Positions 1 through 5,379 of a stretch of 6,820 bases of DNA are shown one piece after another. The stretch covers positions 1-6,820 of the forward strand of contig JAGPHL010000142.1 in assembly GCA_018055515.1 (NCBI GenBank), in the 5' to 3' direction. The notes under the pieces are model-generated. The model was not told the DNA's origin, did not search any database, and saw nothing but the letters and a program-made list of their open reading frames with translations. Source of the DNA: Anaerolineae bacterium (GTDB lineage Bacteria; Chloroflexota; Anaerolineae; B4-G1; SLSP01). How positions within the stretch are numbered: position 1 is the first letter of the stretch; each line of letters starts with the position of its first letter. The translations under genes were made by a program, and so were the position numbers.

Positions 1-1
1 G

Positions 2-172
2 CTGCTCTGGCAGCCGCGGACGACGGCGCCGGCCAGACCGTCTTCCGCCCCGGGGCCTGCTGCTGGCGACCTCCACGCCAGAGTGCGCGCTGCCGTCATT
101 GCCCGCCTGGGGCAGGCCCCCGACGGATTGGACGCCTTCATCGCGCAGGTCTTGAAGGAGTCGCAGGGGTAG
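2..172 (+). CDS. C-terminal end of an unidentified protein (5' end outside window)
   Basis: An open frame runs from the left edge to a TAG stop at 170-172, giving 56 residues. I do not recognise the product. The last 30 residues look like an ordinary soluble, mostly helical tail (RVRAAVIARLGQAPDGLDAF, then IAQVLKESQG). Third codon positions are strongly G/C across the whole stretch, which supports this frame. A clear intrinsic terminator begins 25 nt after the stop on the same strand, as expected for the last gene of a plus-strand unit. The frame starting at base 1 is also open, until 243, but it runs through the terminator and becomes rich in Arg, Cys and Pro, so I prefer this one. Confidence 0.6.
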   Translation: MLWQPRTTAPARPSSAPGPAAGDLHARVRAAVIARLGQAPDGLDAFIAQVLKESQG

Positions 173-197
173 CGCCGAATTGCTTGCCGACTCTCGA

Positions 198-239
198 CCG
201 CCGGCCACATTGCGGTTACGTGTGTGGCCGGCGGTTTTT
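198..239 (+). terminator. Rho-independent terminator of the left-edge gene
   Basis: A perfect 12 bp GC-rich stem (left arm 198-209 CCGCCGGCCACA, right arm 223-234) encloses a 13 nt loop and is followed directly by TTTTT at 235-239. The T tract lies only on the plus-strand side, so it ends transcription of the gene stopping at 172. On the minus strand the same hairpin lies downstream of trpB, but no U run follows it there, so it would be a poor terminator for trpB. Confidence 0.9.
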
Positions 240-266
240 GTGAGTCGTTGGGGGCCTCCGCTGTAG

Positions 267-1601
267 TCAAATTGGGGGCAGACAGGCGAGGCTTTCCGCC
301 AATTTTTCCTCCGTGTGGTTGTAGTCCACCAGCTCGCCCGCCAGGTAGCTCTGGTAGGCGGCCATGTCCATGAAGCCGTGGCCGCTGAAGTTGAAGAGGA
401 TTACCCGTTCCTCCCCCCTGGCTTTGGCGTCGAGCGCTTCGTCAATGGCAGCGCGGATGGCATGGGCGGTCTCCGGCGCGGGGATGATGCCTTCGTTGCG
501 CGCGAAAAGCATCGCCGCATCAAAGACGGTCAGCTGCGGGTAAGCGCGCGGCTCGACGTAGCCCAGATCCACCGCCTGTGAGATGAGGGGCGCCATGCCA
601 TGATAGCGCAAGCCGCCGGCATGGATGCCCGCCGGCATGAAGGTATGCCCCAGAGTGTACATCTTCATCAACGGCGTGAGTTTGGCGACGTCGCCGTAGT
701 CGTAGGCGTAGCGGCCCAGGGTGAGCGTGGGACACGCTGCCGGCTCGACGGCGATGAAGCGGGTGGGGCGTCCATGGCGCAGCCGTTCGCCGAGGAACGG
801 GAAGGCAATGCCGCCGAAGTTGCTCCCGCCGCCCACACAGCCAATGACGACATCGGGATACGCGCCGGCTTCCTCCATTTGCTGCAGCGCCTCCTCGCCG
901 ATGACGGTTTGATGCAGCAGCACGTGGTTGAGCACGCTGCCCAGCGAATACTTGGTGTGGGGCTCCTTCACGGCGACTTCCACCGCTTCGCTGATGGCGA
1001 CGCCCAGGCTGCCGTTGCTGTCAGGGTCCTGCGCCAGGATCGCGCGGCCGGACTCGGTCTCCTCGCTGGGGCTGGGCGTCACCCGCGCGCCGAAGCTCTC
1101 CATCATCACCCGGCGATAGGGCTTCTGGTAATAGCTCACCTTCACCATGTAGACCTGCACCTTGATCCCCAGGAACGCGCCTGCCATGGCGAGCGCCGAG
1201 CCCCATTGTCCGGCGCCCGTCTCCGTGGCCAGGCGCGTGATGCCTTCCTGGCGGTTATAGTACGCCTGGGCGACGGCGGTGTTGGGTTTGTGGCTGCCTA
1301 CGGGACTGGCGCCCTCGTACTTGTAGTAGATCTTGGCCGGCGTCTCCAAAGCTTTTTCCAGCCGCACGGCCCGTCGCAGCGGGGTGGGACGCCAGAGCTT
1401 GTAGATCTCCCGCACCTCATCGGGGATGGGAATGTAGCGGTCGGTGGCGACTTCCTGCTCGATGCATGCCATGGGGAAGAGGGTTGCCAGATCTTCGGGC
1501 GTCAGCGGCTGATGTGTGGCAGGATGCAGCGCGGGCGGCGGCGGCGTCGGCAGGTCAGCGATCAGATTGTACCAACAGGTGGGTAAATATTTTTCGGACA
1601 T
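267..1601 (-). CDS. trpB: Tryptophan synthase beta chain, TrpB2 type (PLP-dependent)
   Basis: A pyridoxal-phosphate enzyme of 444 aa that condenses indole with L-serine to give L-tryptophan in the cytoplasm. The PLP lysine is K105 in GSHKPNTA. TETGAGQWG (126-134) carries the catalytic acid E127, and VGGGSN (256-261) is the phosphate-binding loop. HAGGLRYHG (327-335) and the extended N-terminus with WRPTPLRRA are typical of TrpB2 (TIGR01415 type) rather than the TrpB1 that pairs with TrpA. No trpA lies in the window, so a stand-alone role such as indole salvage is likely; that is inference. I chose the ATG at 1601 because AAGGAGA sits 6 nt upstream. The frame stays open for 37 more codons, but these run through intergenic repeats. 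It is the second gene after trpS, 153 nt away, with no terminator between, so it should share the T-box control. Serine deaminase-type side activity cannot be excluded. Confidence 0.93.
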   Translation of the reverse strand: MSEKYLPTCWYNLIADLPTPPPPALHPATHQPLTPEDLATLFPMACIEQEVATDRYIPIPDEVREIYKLWRPTPLRRAVRLEKALETPAKIYYKYEGASPVGSHKPNTAVAQAYYNRQEGITRLATETGAGQWGSALAMAGAFLGIKVQVYMVKVSYYQKPYRRVMMESFGARVTPSPSEETESGRAILAQDPDSNGSLGVAISEAVEVAVKEPHTKYSLGSVLNHVLLHQTVIGEEALQQMEEAGAYPDVVIGCVGGGSNFGGIAFPFLGERLRHGRPTRFIAVEPAACPTLTLGRYAYDYGDVAKLTPLMKMYTLGHTFMPAGIHAGGLRYHGMAPLISQAVDLGYVEPRAYPQLTVFDAAMLFARNEGIIPAPETAHAIRAAIDEALDAKARGEERVILFNFSGHGFMDMAAYQSYLAGELVDYNHTEEKLAESLACLPPI

Positions 1602-1607
1602 GATGCT

Positions 1608-1614
1608 TCTCCTT
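1608..1614 (-). promoter_or_regulatory. Ribosome binding site of trpB
   Basis: The minus strand reads AAGGAGA, 6 nt before the ATG at 1601. It fixes the start at MSEKYLP and argues against the in-frame ATG at 1712, which has no such site. Confidence 0.85.
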
Positions 1615-1655
1615 TTGTGATTTGATTTGATTTGAAAACGTGAAGCCGGGAGCAT

Positions 1656-1698
1656 GGGTAATGAGGTAATGGGTAACGGGTGATGGGTAATGGGTGAT
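1656..1698. repeat. Degenerate heptamer array (GGGTAAT family) in the trpS-trpB gap
   Basis: Six heptamers lie in a row on the plus strand: GGGTAAT, (G), AGGTAAT, GGGTAAC, GGGTGAT, GGGTAAT, GGGTGAT. On the mRNA strand they read ATTACCC/ATCACCC. The array fills the middle of the 153 nt gap between trpS and trpB. The 14-mer GGTAATGGGTGATG at 1686-1699 recurs exactly at 2903-2916 in the trpS leader. Beside it, at about 1619-1634, are three TTTGA pentamers. I see no promoter or terminator in this gap. Confidence 0.8.
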
Positions 1699-1754
1699 GC
1701 GTGGCGCGTCACGGGTTGCGCCCTATCACCTCATCTCTCCACATTCTCCTCGCT

Positions 1755-2819
1755 CTATCCCTTGAGCCGGAAAGGCATGTTGTCATCCAGGGCGCGGCGG
1801 AGACGGGCTCCCGTCATGCCCATGGCCGCGTAGACCAGGTCCATGGTGAGGCGGGCCTCGGCCTGCATTTTGCGGGTACCCTCGACGAGGACTTCCTCGA
1901 CGAAACCGGGCCGGGCTTCATAGGCGGCTCGCCGTTCGCGGATGGGATCGAGGAAGGCGTTGAGCGCTCGGGCGAGCTTGCGCTTCACCTCCACATCGCC
2001 GACCTTGCCCTGCCGATAGCGCTCCTTGAGGTCGTTGACCTCGTCCACATTGGGATTGAAGGCGTCGTGATAGATGAAGACGGGGTTGCCCTCCACCCTG
2101 CCGGGGATGTCGGCGCGCACACGATTGGGATCGGTATACATGCTGCGCACCTTTTCCTCCACGGTCTTGGCGTCGTCGGAAAGCATGATGGCGTTACCGA
2201 GGGATTTGCTCATCTTTGCCTGGCCGTCGGTGCCGATGAGGGTGGGGACGTCGCCGATCATCACTTCGGGGATGGGAAAGACTTCAGCCTCATACAGGCG
2301 GTTGAAGCGGCGGGCGATCTCGCGGGTGATTTCGACGTGCGCCTCGTTGTCCTTTCCCACGGGGACCAGGTGTGCGCGCGGCAACAGAATGTCGGCGGCC
2401 TGCAGCACGGGATAGCCGATGAGGCCGAAGGGCACGGTTTCATCGTCCATGTTGGCAGCGCGCGCCATCTCCTTGATGCTCGGCAGGCGGGTCAGGCGGG
2501 GCAGCGTCACCAGGTTGCCGAAGAGCAATTGCAGCTCGAAGGTCTCGCGGACGGCGGACTGCAGGAAGATGGTGCTGCGTTCCGGGTCAATGCCCACGGC
2601 GAGATAATCGAGCACAACGTCGTAGATGTTGTGCGCCAGTCCTTCCACGTGCTCTTTCTCCGGGCGGGTGGTGAGCGTGTGCAGGTCGGCGATGATGAAG
2701 TAGCATTCGTAGCCGTCTTGCAGCGCCACGCGGTTCTTCAAGCTACCGACATAATGGCCCAAATGCAATTTCCCCGTAGGGCGATCTCCGGTCAAAATAC
2801 GTTTACGTTGATGGTTCAT
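1755..2819 (-). CDS. trpS: Tryptophanyl-tRNA synthetase (TrpRS)
   Basis: A class I aminoacyl-tRNA synthetase of 354 aa that joins L-tryptophan to tRNA-Trp with ATP, in the cytoplasm. The N-terminus carries the Rossmann-fold signature RPTGKLHLGH (13-22), with HLGH at 19-22 as the HIGH motif. GKDNEAHVEITREIARRFN (155-173) is the usual TrpRS core segment, and KMSKS lies at 202-206. The helical C-terminal tRNA-binding part follows, so the protein is complete and of normal length. The ATG at 2819 is preceded by AAGGAGG with a 5 nt spacer. The frame is open for 37 more codons, but that stretch is the repeat-rich leader downstream of the T-box terminator, so I leave it out. trpS is the first gene behind the T-box leader and shares it with trpB. 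Which TrpRS subgroup it belongs to, and whether a second trpS exists in the genome, cannot be seen here. Confidence 0.96.
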   Translation of the reverse strand: MNHQRKRILTGDRPTGKLHLGHYVGSLKNRVALQDGYECYFIIADLHTLTTRPEKEHVEGLAHNIYDVVLDYLAVGIDPERSTIFLQSAVRETFELQLLFGNLVTLPRLTRLPSIKEMARAANMDDETVPFGLIGYPVLQAADILLPRAHLVPVGKDNEAHVEITREIARRFNRLYEAEVFPIPEVMIGDVPTLIGTDGQAKMSKSLGNAIMLSDDAKTVEEKVRSMYTDPNRVRADIPGRVEGNPVFIYHDAFNPNVDEVNDLKERYRQGKVGDVEVKRKLARALNAFLDPIRERRAAYEARPGFVEEVLVEGTRKMQAEARLTMDLVYAAMGMTGARLRRALDDNMPFRLKG

Positions 2820-2824
2820 GAGCT

Positions 2825-2831
2825 CCTCCTT
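2825..2831 (-). promoter_or_regulatory. Ribosome binding site of trpS
   Basis: The minus strand reads AAGGAGG, a near-perfect Shine-Dalgarno sequence, 5 nt before the ATG at 2819. It decides the start MNHQRKRIL. Confidence 0.9.
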
Positions 2832-2837
2832 GTATGA

Positions 2838-2885
2838 GCGAAAAAGCGATAAGGCGAAAAGGCGAAAAAGCGATAAGGCGAAAAG
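2838..2885. repeat. Two perfect tandem 24-mers made of octamers, in the trpS 5' UTR
   Basis: On the plus strand, three octamers GCGAAAAA, GCGATAAG and GCGAAAAG make a 24 nt unit at 2838-2861. It is repeated without change at 2862-2885. On the mRNA strand this is a pyrimidine-rich stretch (CTTTTCGC, CTTATCGC, TTTTTCGC) between the T-box terminator and the Shine-Dalgarno sequence, starting 6 nt upstream of the latter. No protein function is likely, although the trpS frame reads through it. Confidence 0.9.
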
Positions 2886-2936
2886 GCGGGCCAGGGAATA
2901 AAGGTAATGGGTGATGGCATCCCGCATCACGCAAAC

Positions 2937-2970
2937 AAAAAACGCCCATCCCTGGTCAGGGACGAGCGTT
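2937..2970 (-). terminator. Regulated terminator of the trpS T-box
   Basis: On the minus strand, AACGCTCGTCCCT (2970-2958) pairs without a gap with AGGGATGGGCGTT (2953-2941). This gives 13 bp including two G-U pairs, a GACC tetraloop, and a T6 tract at 2942-2937. The CGTCCCT in the 5' arm can instead pair with the AGGG of the T-box sequence (2989-2986). That is the standard terminator/antiterminator switch. Confidence 0.93.
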
Positions 2971-3007
2971 TTGCCCGTGGTGCCACCCTTGTTGGGCCGG
3001 ATCTAAC

Positions 3008-3032
3008 AAAAAACGCGCTTGTGATGCGCGTT
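3008..3032 (-). terminator. Second terminator-like hairpin inside the T-box leader
   Basis: On the minus strand, AACGCGC (3032-3026) and GCGCGTT (3018-3012) form a perfect 7 bp stem with a 7 nt loop, followed by T6 (3013-3008, two in the stem). It lies 19 nt upstream of the T-box sequence. Its end, GCGTTTTTTGTT, is identical to the end of the regulated terminator. It may terminate a share of transcripts. Alternatively it may be the inner part of a longer stem closed by GGGCTGG (3044-3038) and CCGGCCC (3000-2994). Confidence 0.5.
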
Positions 3033-3154
3033 CCCAGCCAGCCCCACTCTTTTCGGGTACAGCCTCTGCGGCGATACCCTGCGCTCTGATAACGGTAGCG
3101 CCTCCGGCTCGGACTACTGAGGGGCATCCCCCGTTCGGCGAGCGGCTCCCGGGT

Positions 3155-3157
3155 CCA
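3155..3157 (-). other. Specifier triplet UGG (Trp) of the T-box
   Basis: Within GAATGGACC on the minus strand, the triplet TGG occupies the specifier position just before the 3' arm of the stem I base (CCCG, 3153-3150). It is followed by a purine, as usual. UGG would pair with the CCA anticodon of tRNA-Trp. Confidence 0.88.
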
Positions 3158-3256
3158 TTCAACGTCGGCGCCGGTACCGGGCTCTCACCTTGCCCCGGCT
3201 CTCTGAAACCGCGTTGCGACGCTTACTTTTCCCGATCGCAGCCTGTAATGCCCCCA

Positions 3257-3285
3257 TTTATAGCACAGAACGCTGAGATTGTCAA
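3257..3285 (-). promoter_or_regulatory. Promoter of the T-box-trpS-trpB unit
   Basis: The minus strand shows a perfect -35 TTGACA (3285-3280), a 17 nt spacer and -10 TATAAA (3262-3257), with TGC directly before the -10 (extended -10). Transcription should start near 3250, just ahead of stem I of the T-box. The match suggests strong constitutive initiation, with control left to the leader. Confidence 0.88.
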
Positions 3286-3349
3286 GCCCTGTCCGGGCCA
3301 CTTGTGAGAAGTCTTTGGGACGTCCGCTCGTCAGTATCTATCTCTCCGG

Positions 3350-3365
3350 GAGACCCCAGGGTCTC
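3350..3365. other. Short dyad between the divergent promoters
   Basis: GAGACCC (3350-3356) and GGGTCTC (3359-3365) form a perfect 7-2-7 inverted repeat, about 60-75 bp upstream of the predicted start of the plus-strand transcript and about 100 bp upstream of the trpS start. No T tract follows. It could be an operator for the divergent region, but nothing else supports this. The rest of 3286-3410 shows no gene that I can support. Confidence 0.3.
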
Positions 3366-3410
3366 AAGGCGAAGCCCTTCCGTCAGTTCGGTCTCCGCTT
3401 CCACCTTCTG

Positions 3411-3419
3411 TGCTATAAT
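3411..3419 (+). promoter_or_regulatory. Extended -10 promoter of the membrane protein gene
   Basis: TGC followed by TATAAT (3414-3419) is a perfect extended -10. No good -35 is seen 16-18 nt upstream, which extended -10 promoters tolerate. The start should be near 3426, giving a leader of about 136 nt before the ATG at 3562. TTCTGTGCTATAA (3406-3418) is identical to the divergent trpS promoter on the other strand (3270-3258). Confidence 0.7.
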
Positions 3420-3438
3420 GAATGAACTGGTTTATAGA

Positions 3439-3546
3439 ATGTTACTGGCGCTGATCGGCGACGTATACGAAGGTCCGCCTTGGGTGCATTTGCGCAAACA
3501 CGAGACCGCGCTGATCGCTGAGTGCTACGCATTCCCAGTCGCATGA
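3439..3546 (+). CDS. Possible small ORF (35 aa) upstream of the membrane protein gene
   Basis: An ATG at 3439 opens 35 codons (MLLALIGDVYEGPPWVHLRK, then HETALIAECYAFPVA) ending in TGA at 3544-3546. The stop overlaps the GAGAGGG that probably serves as ribosome binding site for the next gene, 15 nt on, so translation could be coupled. Against it, there is no Shine-Dalgarno sequence, the frame is also open upstream as far as 3304, and I do not recognise the peptide. It may simply be an untranslated leader. Confidence 0.2.
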   Translation: MLLALIGDVYEGPPWVHLRKHETALIAECYAFPVA

Positions 3547-3561
3547 GAGGGTCTATCTGCA

Positions 3562-4056
3562 ATGGACGATCCCGTAGACGCCTTCGAAACCCAGGCCGCT
3601 CTCGAAACCTATGTGGTGGAGCAGCTGGCGGGCGGCATCAAGCCGCAAACGGTCACCTTTGAGATCGCAAGGCGACAGGGATGGGATTGGCGAGACGCCG
3701 AATCCTTTGTCAATGAGGTCGCCGAATTGCAGAGCAGCGTCATTCAGCGCCGCCAACGGCCGCTTTTGCGGGTGATGAGTGGATTGTTGATGGCTGCCGG
3801 GGGCCTGGTGTTGGCCTTTACCGCCTTCGTGATGCTGGATTACCTCGCCATGCTGCAGCAGCGGCAATCGGACCTCACCTTTCTGGCGTTGTTGACTTCG
3901 GTGCTGGGGATGATCGCGATGTACGATCTGCCGCAGTTGCTGTGGGGGCTGGTGTTGGTGTTCGCGGGCTTGATGGGATGGTGGCGCACGATGCCGCGTC
4001 CCGCATCCTTAGAGCTCGCCGATGTCCCGGATACGGAAGACCCCTTTTCGCTCTGA
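3562..4056 (+). CDS. Small membrane protein of unknown function, about three TM helices
   Basis: A 164 aa protein that I cannot assign to a named family. Residues 1-66 form a soluble, mainly helical segment. Its pattern (VVEQLAGGIKPQTVTFEIAR, then RQGWDWRDAESFVNEV) resembles small helix-turn-helix-like modules in which two helices are split by a Gly-Trp turn. A basic stretch RRQRP (63-67) precedes hydrophobic segments at about 70-93, 105-121 and 123-141. An acidic tail with VPDTEDPFSL ends the protein. By the positive-inside rule the N-terminal module is cytoplasmic, which is inference. There is no signal peptide, since hydrophobicity begins only near residue 68. The ATG at 3562 has GAGAGGG 10 nt upstream. 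It is convergent with the ParB-like gene, 47 bp between stops. Confidence 0.82.
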   Translation: MDDPVDAFETQAALETYVVEQLAGGIKPQTVTFEIARRQGWDWRDAESFVNEVAELQSSVIQRRQRPLLRVMSGLLMAAGGLVLAFTAFVMLDYLAMLQQRQSDLTFLALLTSVLGMIAMYDLPQLLWGLVLVFAGLMGWWRTMPRPASLELADVPDTEDPFSL

Positions 4057-4103
4057 GCCCCTTACGCGGCGGTGACGGTTGAAGGATGACTACCGCCCCT
4101 GGT

Positions 4104-4535
4104 TTATGTCCCCGATCCGTTGGCCTCGCGGCGCGCGGCGAGCGTTGCCTGCATCACCCGGCAGCGCTCGTGCCACAACACCTCATAATCTTCAGCCGCG
4201 AGGAGACGTCCCGCCAGATCCATGACCGTCGTGATGCCTGCCTCCAGACACCAGGCGACGCAGATGCGGTAAGCGTCCCAATCCAGCGCATCCTCATCCC
4301 AGACGATGGGGACTTCCGTGAAGCCATGCCGAAAGGCGGCGTAAGCGCGCGTGTGCCCGTCGGTAAGCACCAGCCGGCCGTCGAGCGCTTTGATGGGGAT
4401 CGGTTCCAGCGTTTCCAGCAAGGGGGGTTGCCATTGCGCTTCGACGGCGGTGAGTTTGGCGACGCTGATGTAGAGCTGGCTGGGCTGCAGCGCACTCAGC
4501 GGCAGATAGCGTCTGGAGCTCGTGGGATCAGCCAT
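4104..4535 (-). CDS. ParB/sulfiredoxin-fold domain protein, stand-alone
   Basis: A 143 aa protein consisting almost wholly of a ParB N-terminal-like (ParB/Srx superfamily) domain. The phrase PIPIKALDGRLVLTDGHTRA (45-64) holds the family's DGHTR motif (59-63). It is followed by VPIVWDEDALDWDAYRICV (75-93), a stretch I recall from similarly short clostridial and Chloroflexota proteins annotated only as ParB-like. It has no helix-turn-helix or dimer domain, so a chromosome-partition role is unlikely. The true substrate is unknown; members of this fold bind or hydrolyse nucleotides, or bind DNA. Its ATG at 4535 overlaps the end of the upstream phospholipase-like gene by 8 nt (ATGGCTGA) and has no Shine-Dalgarno sequence. 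Translation is therefore probably by coupling, and the two proteins may work together. Confidence 0.8.
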   Translation of the reverse strand: MADPTSSRRYLPLSALQPSQLYISVAKLTAVEAQWQPPLLETLEPIPIKALDGRLVLTDGHTRAYAAFRHGFTEVPIVWDEDALDWDAYRICVAWCLEAGITTVMDLAGRLLAAEDYEVLWHERCRVMQATLAARREANGSGT

Positions 4536-5373
4536 GGCGAAGGGGGGCTGCCGCGAGCGGCGGACCGGCGAGCGTGAGTTCGTTCAGCCATGGGAGCTCG
4601 CTTTCCCAGAATTCCGGCTTGCAGCGCCAGAAGCGACGCAGCACGGCAAGGCTCTCCTGCAAGGCGCGCGTTTCATACGGCGCGACCGCCTGCAACGGCG
4701 GGGGGACGGCGGCCGATTCCGCCTGGACGCGCAGGCGTTGGGTGGCCTGCTCCAGCTGCTCCACGGGGACGCCATCTCGCGCGGCAAACACCGCGGCGGT
4801 CTGTGCGGTCCCTGGATGCGCCAGCTGCTCCACGATCCAGCTCTGCCACGTCCGCAGCGCGTCGGGGCCGGCAAAGGGGAGCCAATCCCCCGGCTGCGTC
4901 TGCTGCAGGGCGGGCAGAAGCCAGGGCCGCGTTTCCAGCTGCGCCTCGGCCTGACGATCCAGCCACACGCGCAGCGCATTATGCTCCACGAGGCAGGCGA
5001 GCCGGTCGTCGCTGCCGGGCAGACGGTAATAGTAGCGGCAGTAGATGTCCCACGCCCAGCGTTGATCCCAGACGAGGTGCGCCAGATAGCCGCTGATGAA
5101 GGCGGCGTGCTCAGGCGACAGCTGCAAGGGATCCGCAAGCGTGGGATAGGCGCGCAGCAGGGCGACTTCCCCGCGGGGATTTCCCGAGGGCGGGATGCGG
5201 TAGAAATGGGTCGTGGGGCGCGGTTGCCCGGTCACCGTCTGGACATCCGCGGCGGTGTTCCCCAGGAAGAACGCGCCGCTGTGGCGCTGAAACTGTTCCC
5301 GCAAGGCTGAGGGCAGCTCCGGCGCCTCCAGGATCATGTTGGCGTAATTGAGATGTTGAAATGGCGTTGGCAC
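4528..5373 (-). CDS. Zinc-dependent phospholipase C-like protein (PF00882 type)
   Basis: A 281 aa protein whose first 140 residues match the zinc-dependent phospholipase C/S1-P1 nuclease-like fold. Candidate metal ligands, in family order, are H7 (FQHLNYAN), D43 in GNTAADVQTV, H56 in THFY, H89 and then H99/D103 in GYLAHLVWD, and E130/H131 in LVEHNALRVW. FFLGNTAADV corresponds to the family's phrase FLLGsiaPDi. There is no signal peptide, so unlike the secreted clostridial enzymes it should stay in the cytoplasm. The activity, if any, is unproven. The C-terminal half (about 150-281) is helical and I do not recognise it. The start is GTG at 5373: an in-frame TAG lies four codons upstream, and H7 would be lost with the next start, M13. 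It is the first gene of a pair with the ParB-like gene and is divergent from recF. Confidence 0.85.
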   Translation of the reverse strand: MPTPFQHLNYANMILEAPELPSALREQFQRHSGAFFLGNTAADVQTVTGQPRPTTHFYRIPPSGNPRGEVALLRAYPTLADPLQLSPEHAAFISGYLAHLVWDQRWAWDIYCRYYYRLPGSDDRLACLVEHNALRVWLDRQAEAQLETRPWLLPALQQTQPGDWLPFAGPDALRTWQSWIVEQLAHPGTAQTAAVFAARDGVPVEQLEQATQRLRVQAESAAVPPPLQAVAPYETRALQESLAVLRRFWRCKPEFWESELPWLNELTLAGPPLAAAPLRHG

Positions 5374-5379
5374 GGCCTC

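Larger units (their letters stand above)
2937..3250 (-). promoter_or_regulatory. Tryptophan T-box riboswitch (leader of trpS-trpB)
   Basis: The leader binds tRNA-Trp directly and lets transcription continue when the tRNA is uncharged. Order on the minus strand: the base of stem I is CGGG (3234-3231) pairing with CCCG (3153-3150), followed by AAAAGTA. The distal stem I loop motifs are AGAGAGCCGG and GGTGAGAGCCCGG (about 3204-3177). GAATGGACC follows, with specifier UGG at 3157-3155. Next come CAGTAG and ACCGTTATC (3096-3088), typical of the stem II and IIA/B region, then a hairpin GGGTA/TACCC (3079-3055). The T-box sequence AGGGTGGCACCACGG lies at 2989-2975 and the terminator at 2970-2937. The bulge UGGC (2985-2982) can pair with GCCA, the acceptor end of a tRNA with discriminator G73, as bacterial tRNA-Trp has. 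Specifier, bulge and downstream gene therefore all agree on tryptophan. ACCACG replaces the usual ACCGCG. Confidence 0.95.

Noticed and set aside
1..243. Alternative reading frame from base 1 as the true left-edge gene
   Set aside because: It reads through the intrinsic terminator and turns into Arg/Cys/Pro-rich sequence. The frame ending at 172 has consistent G/C third positions and a terminator placed right after its stop.
600..1586. Long open frame (328 codons) on the plus strand across trpB
   Set aside because: It lies wholly antisense to a protein with full TrpB2 motifs and is rich in His, Arg and Gly without domain character. It is a product of the high GC content.
1602..1712. 37-codon N-terminal extension of trpB
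   Set aside because: It consists of the translated heptamer repeat region, and AAGGAGA precedes the internal ATG.
1709..1744. Short ORF MWRDEVIGRNP between trpS and trpB as a Trp leader peptide
   Set aside because: It has only one Trp codon, the AGGAG upstream is too close to the ATG, and no terminator/antiterminator pair follows. Control is already explained by the T-box.
1701..2837. Long open frame (378 codons) on the plus strand across trpS
   Set aside because: It is antisense to trpS over its whole length, has an unnatural His/Gly/Val composition, and has no ribosome binding site. It is a shadow frame.
2838..2885. Tandem repeats as a CRISPR array
   Set aside because: The repeats abut with no unique spacers, there are only two copies, and no cas gene is present.
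2820..2930. 37-codon N-terminal extension of trpS
   Set aside because: It would translate the tandem repeats upstream of a near-perfect ribosome binding site, and TrpRS proteins begin near MNHQRKRIL. The open frame exists because the 24 nt repeat preserves phase.
3422..3454. Short ORF MNWFIECYWR with two Trp codons near the plus-strand promoter
   Set aside because: Its ATG lies upstream of the expected transcription start near 3426, so it would not be in the mRNA.
4068..4097. Inverted repeat GGCGGT/ACCGCC between the convergent genes as a terminator
   Set aside because: Six pairs with an 18 nt loop and no T run on either strand. It is too weak to call.
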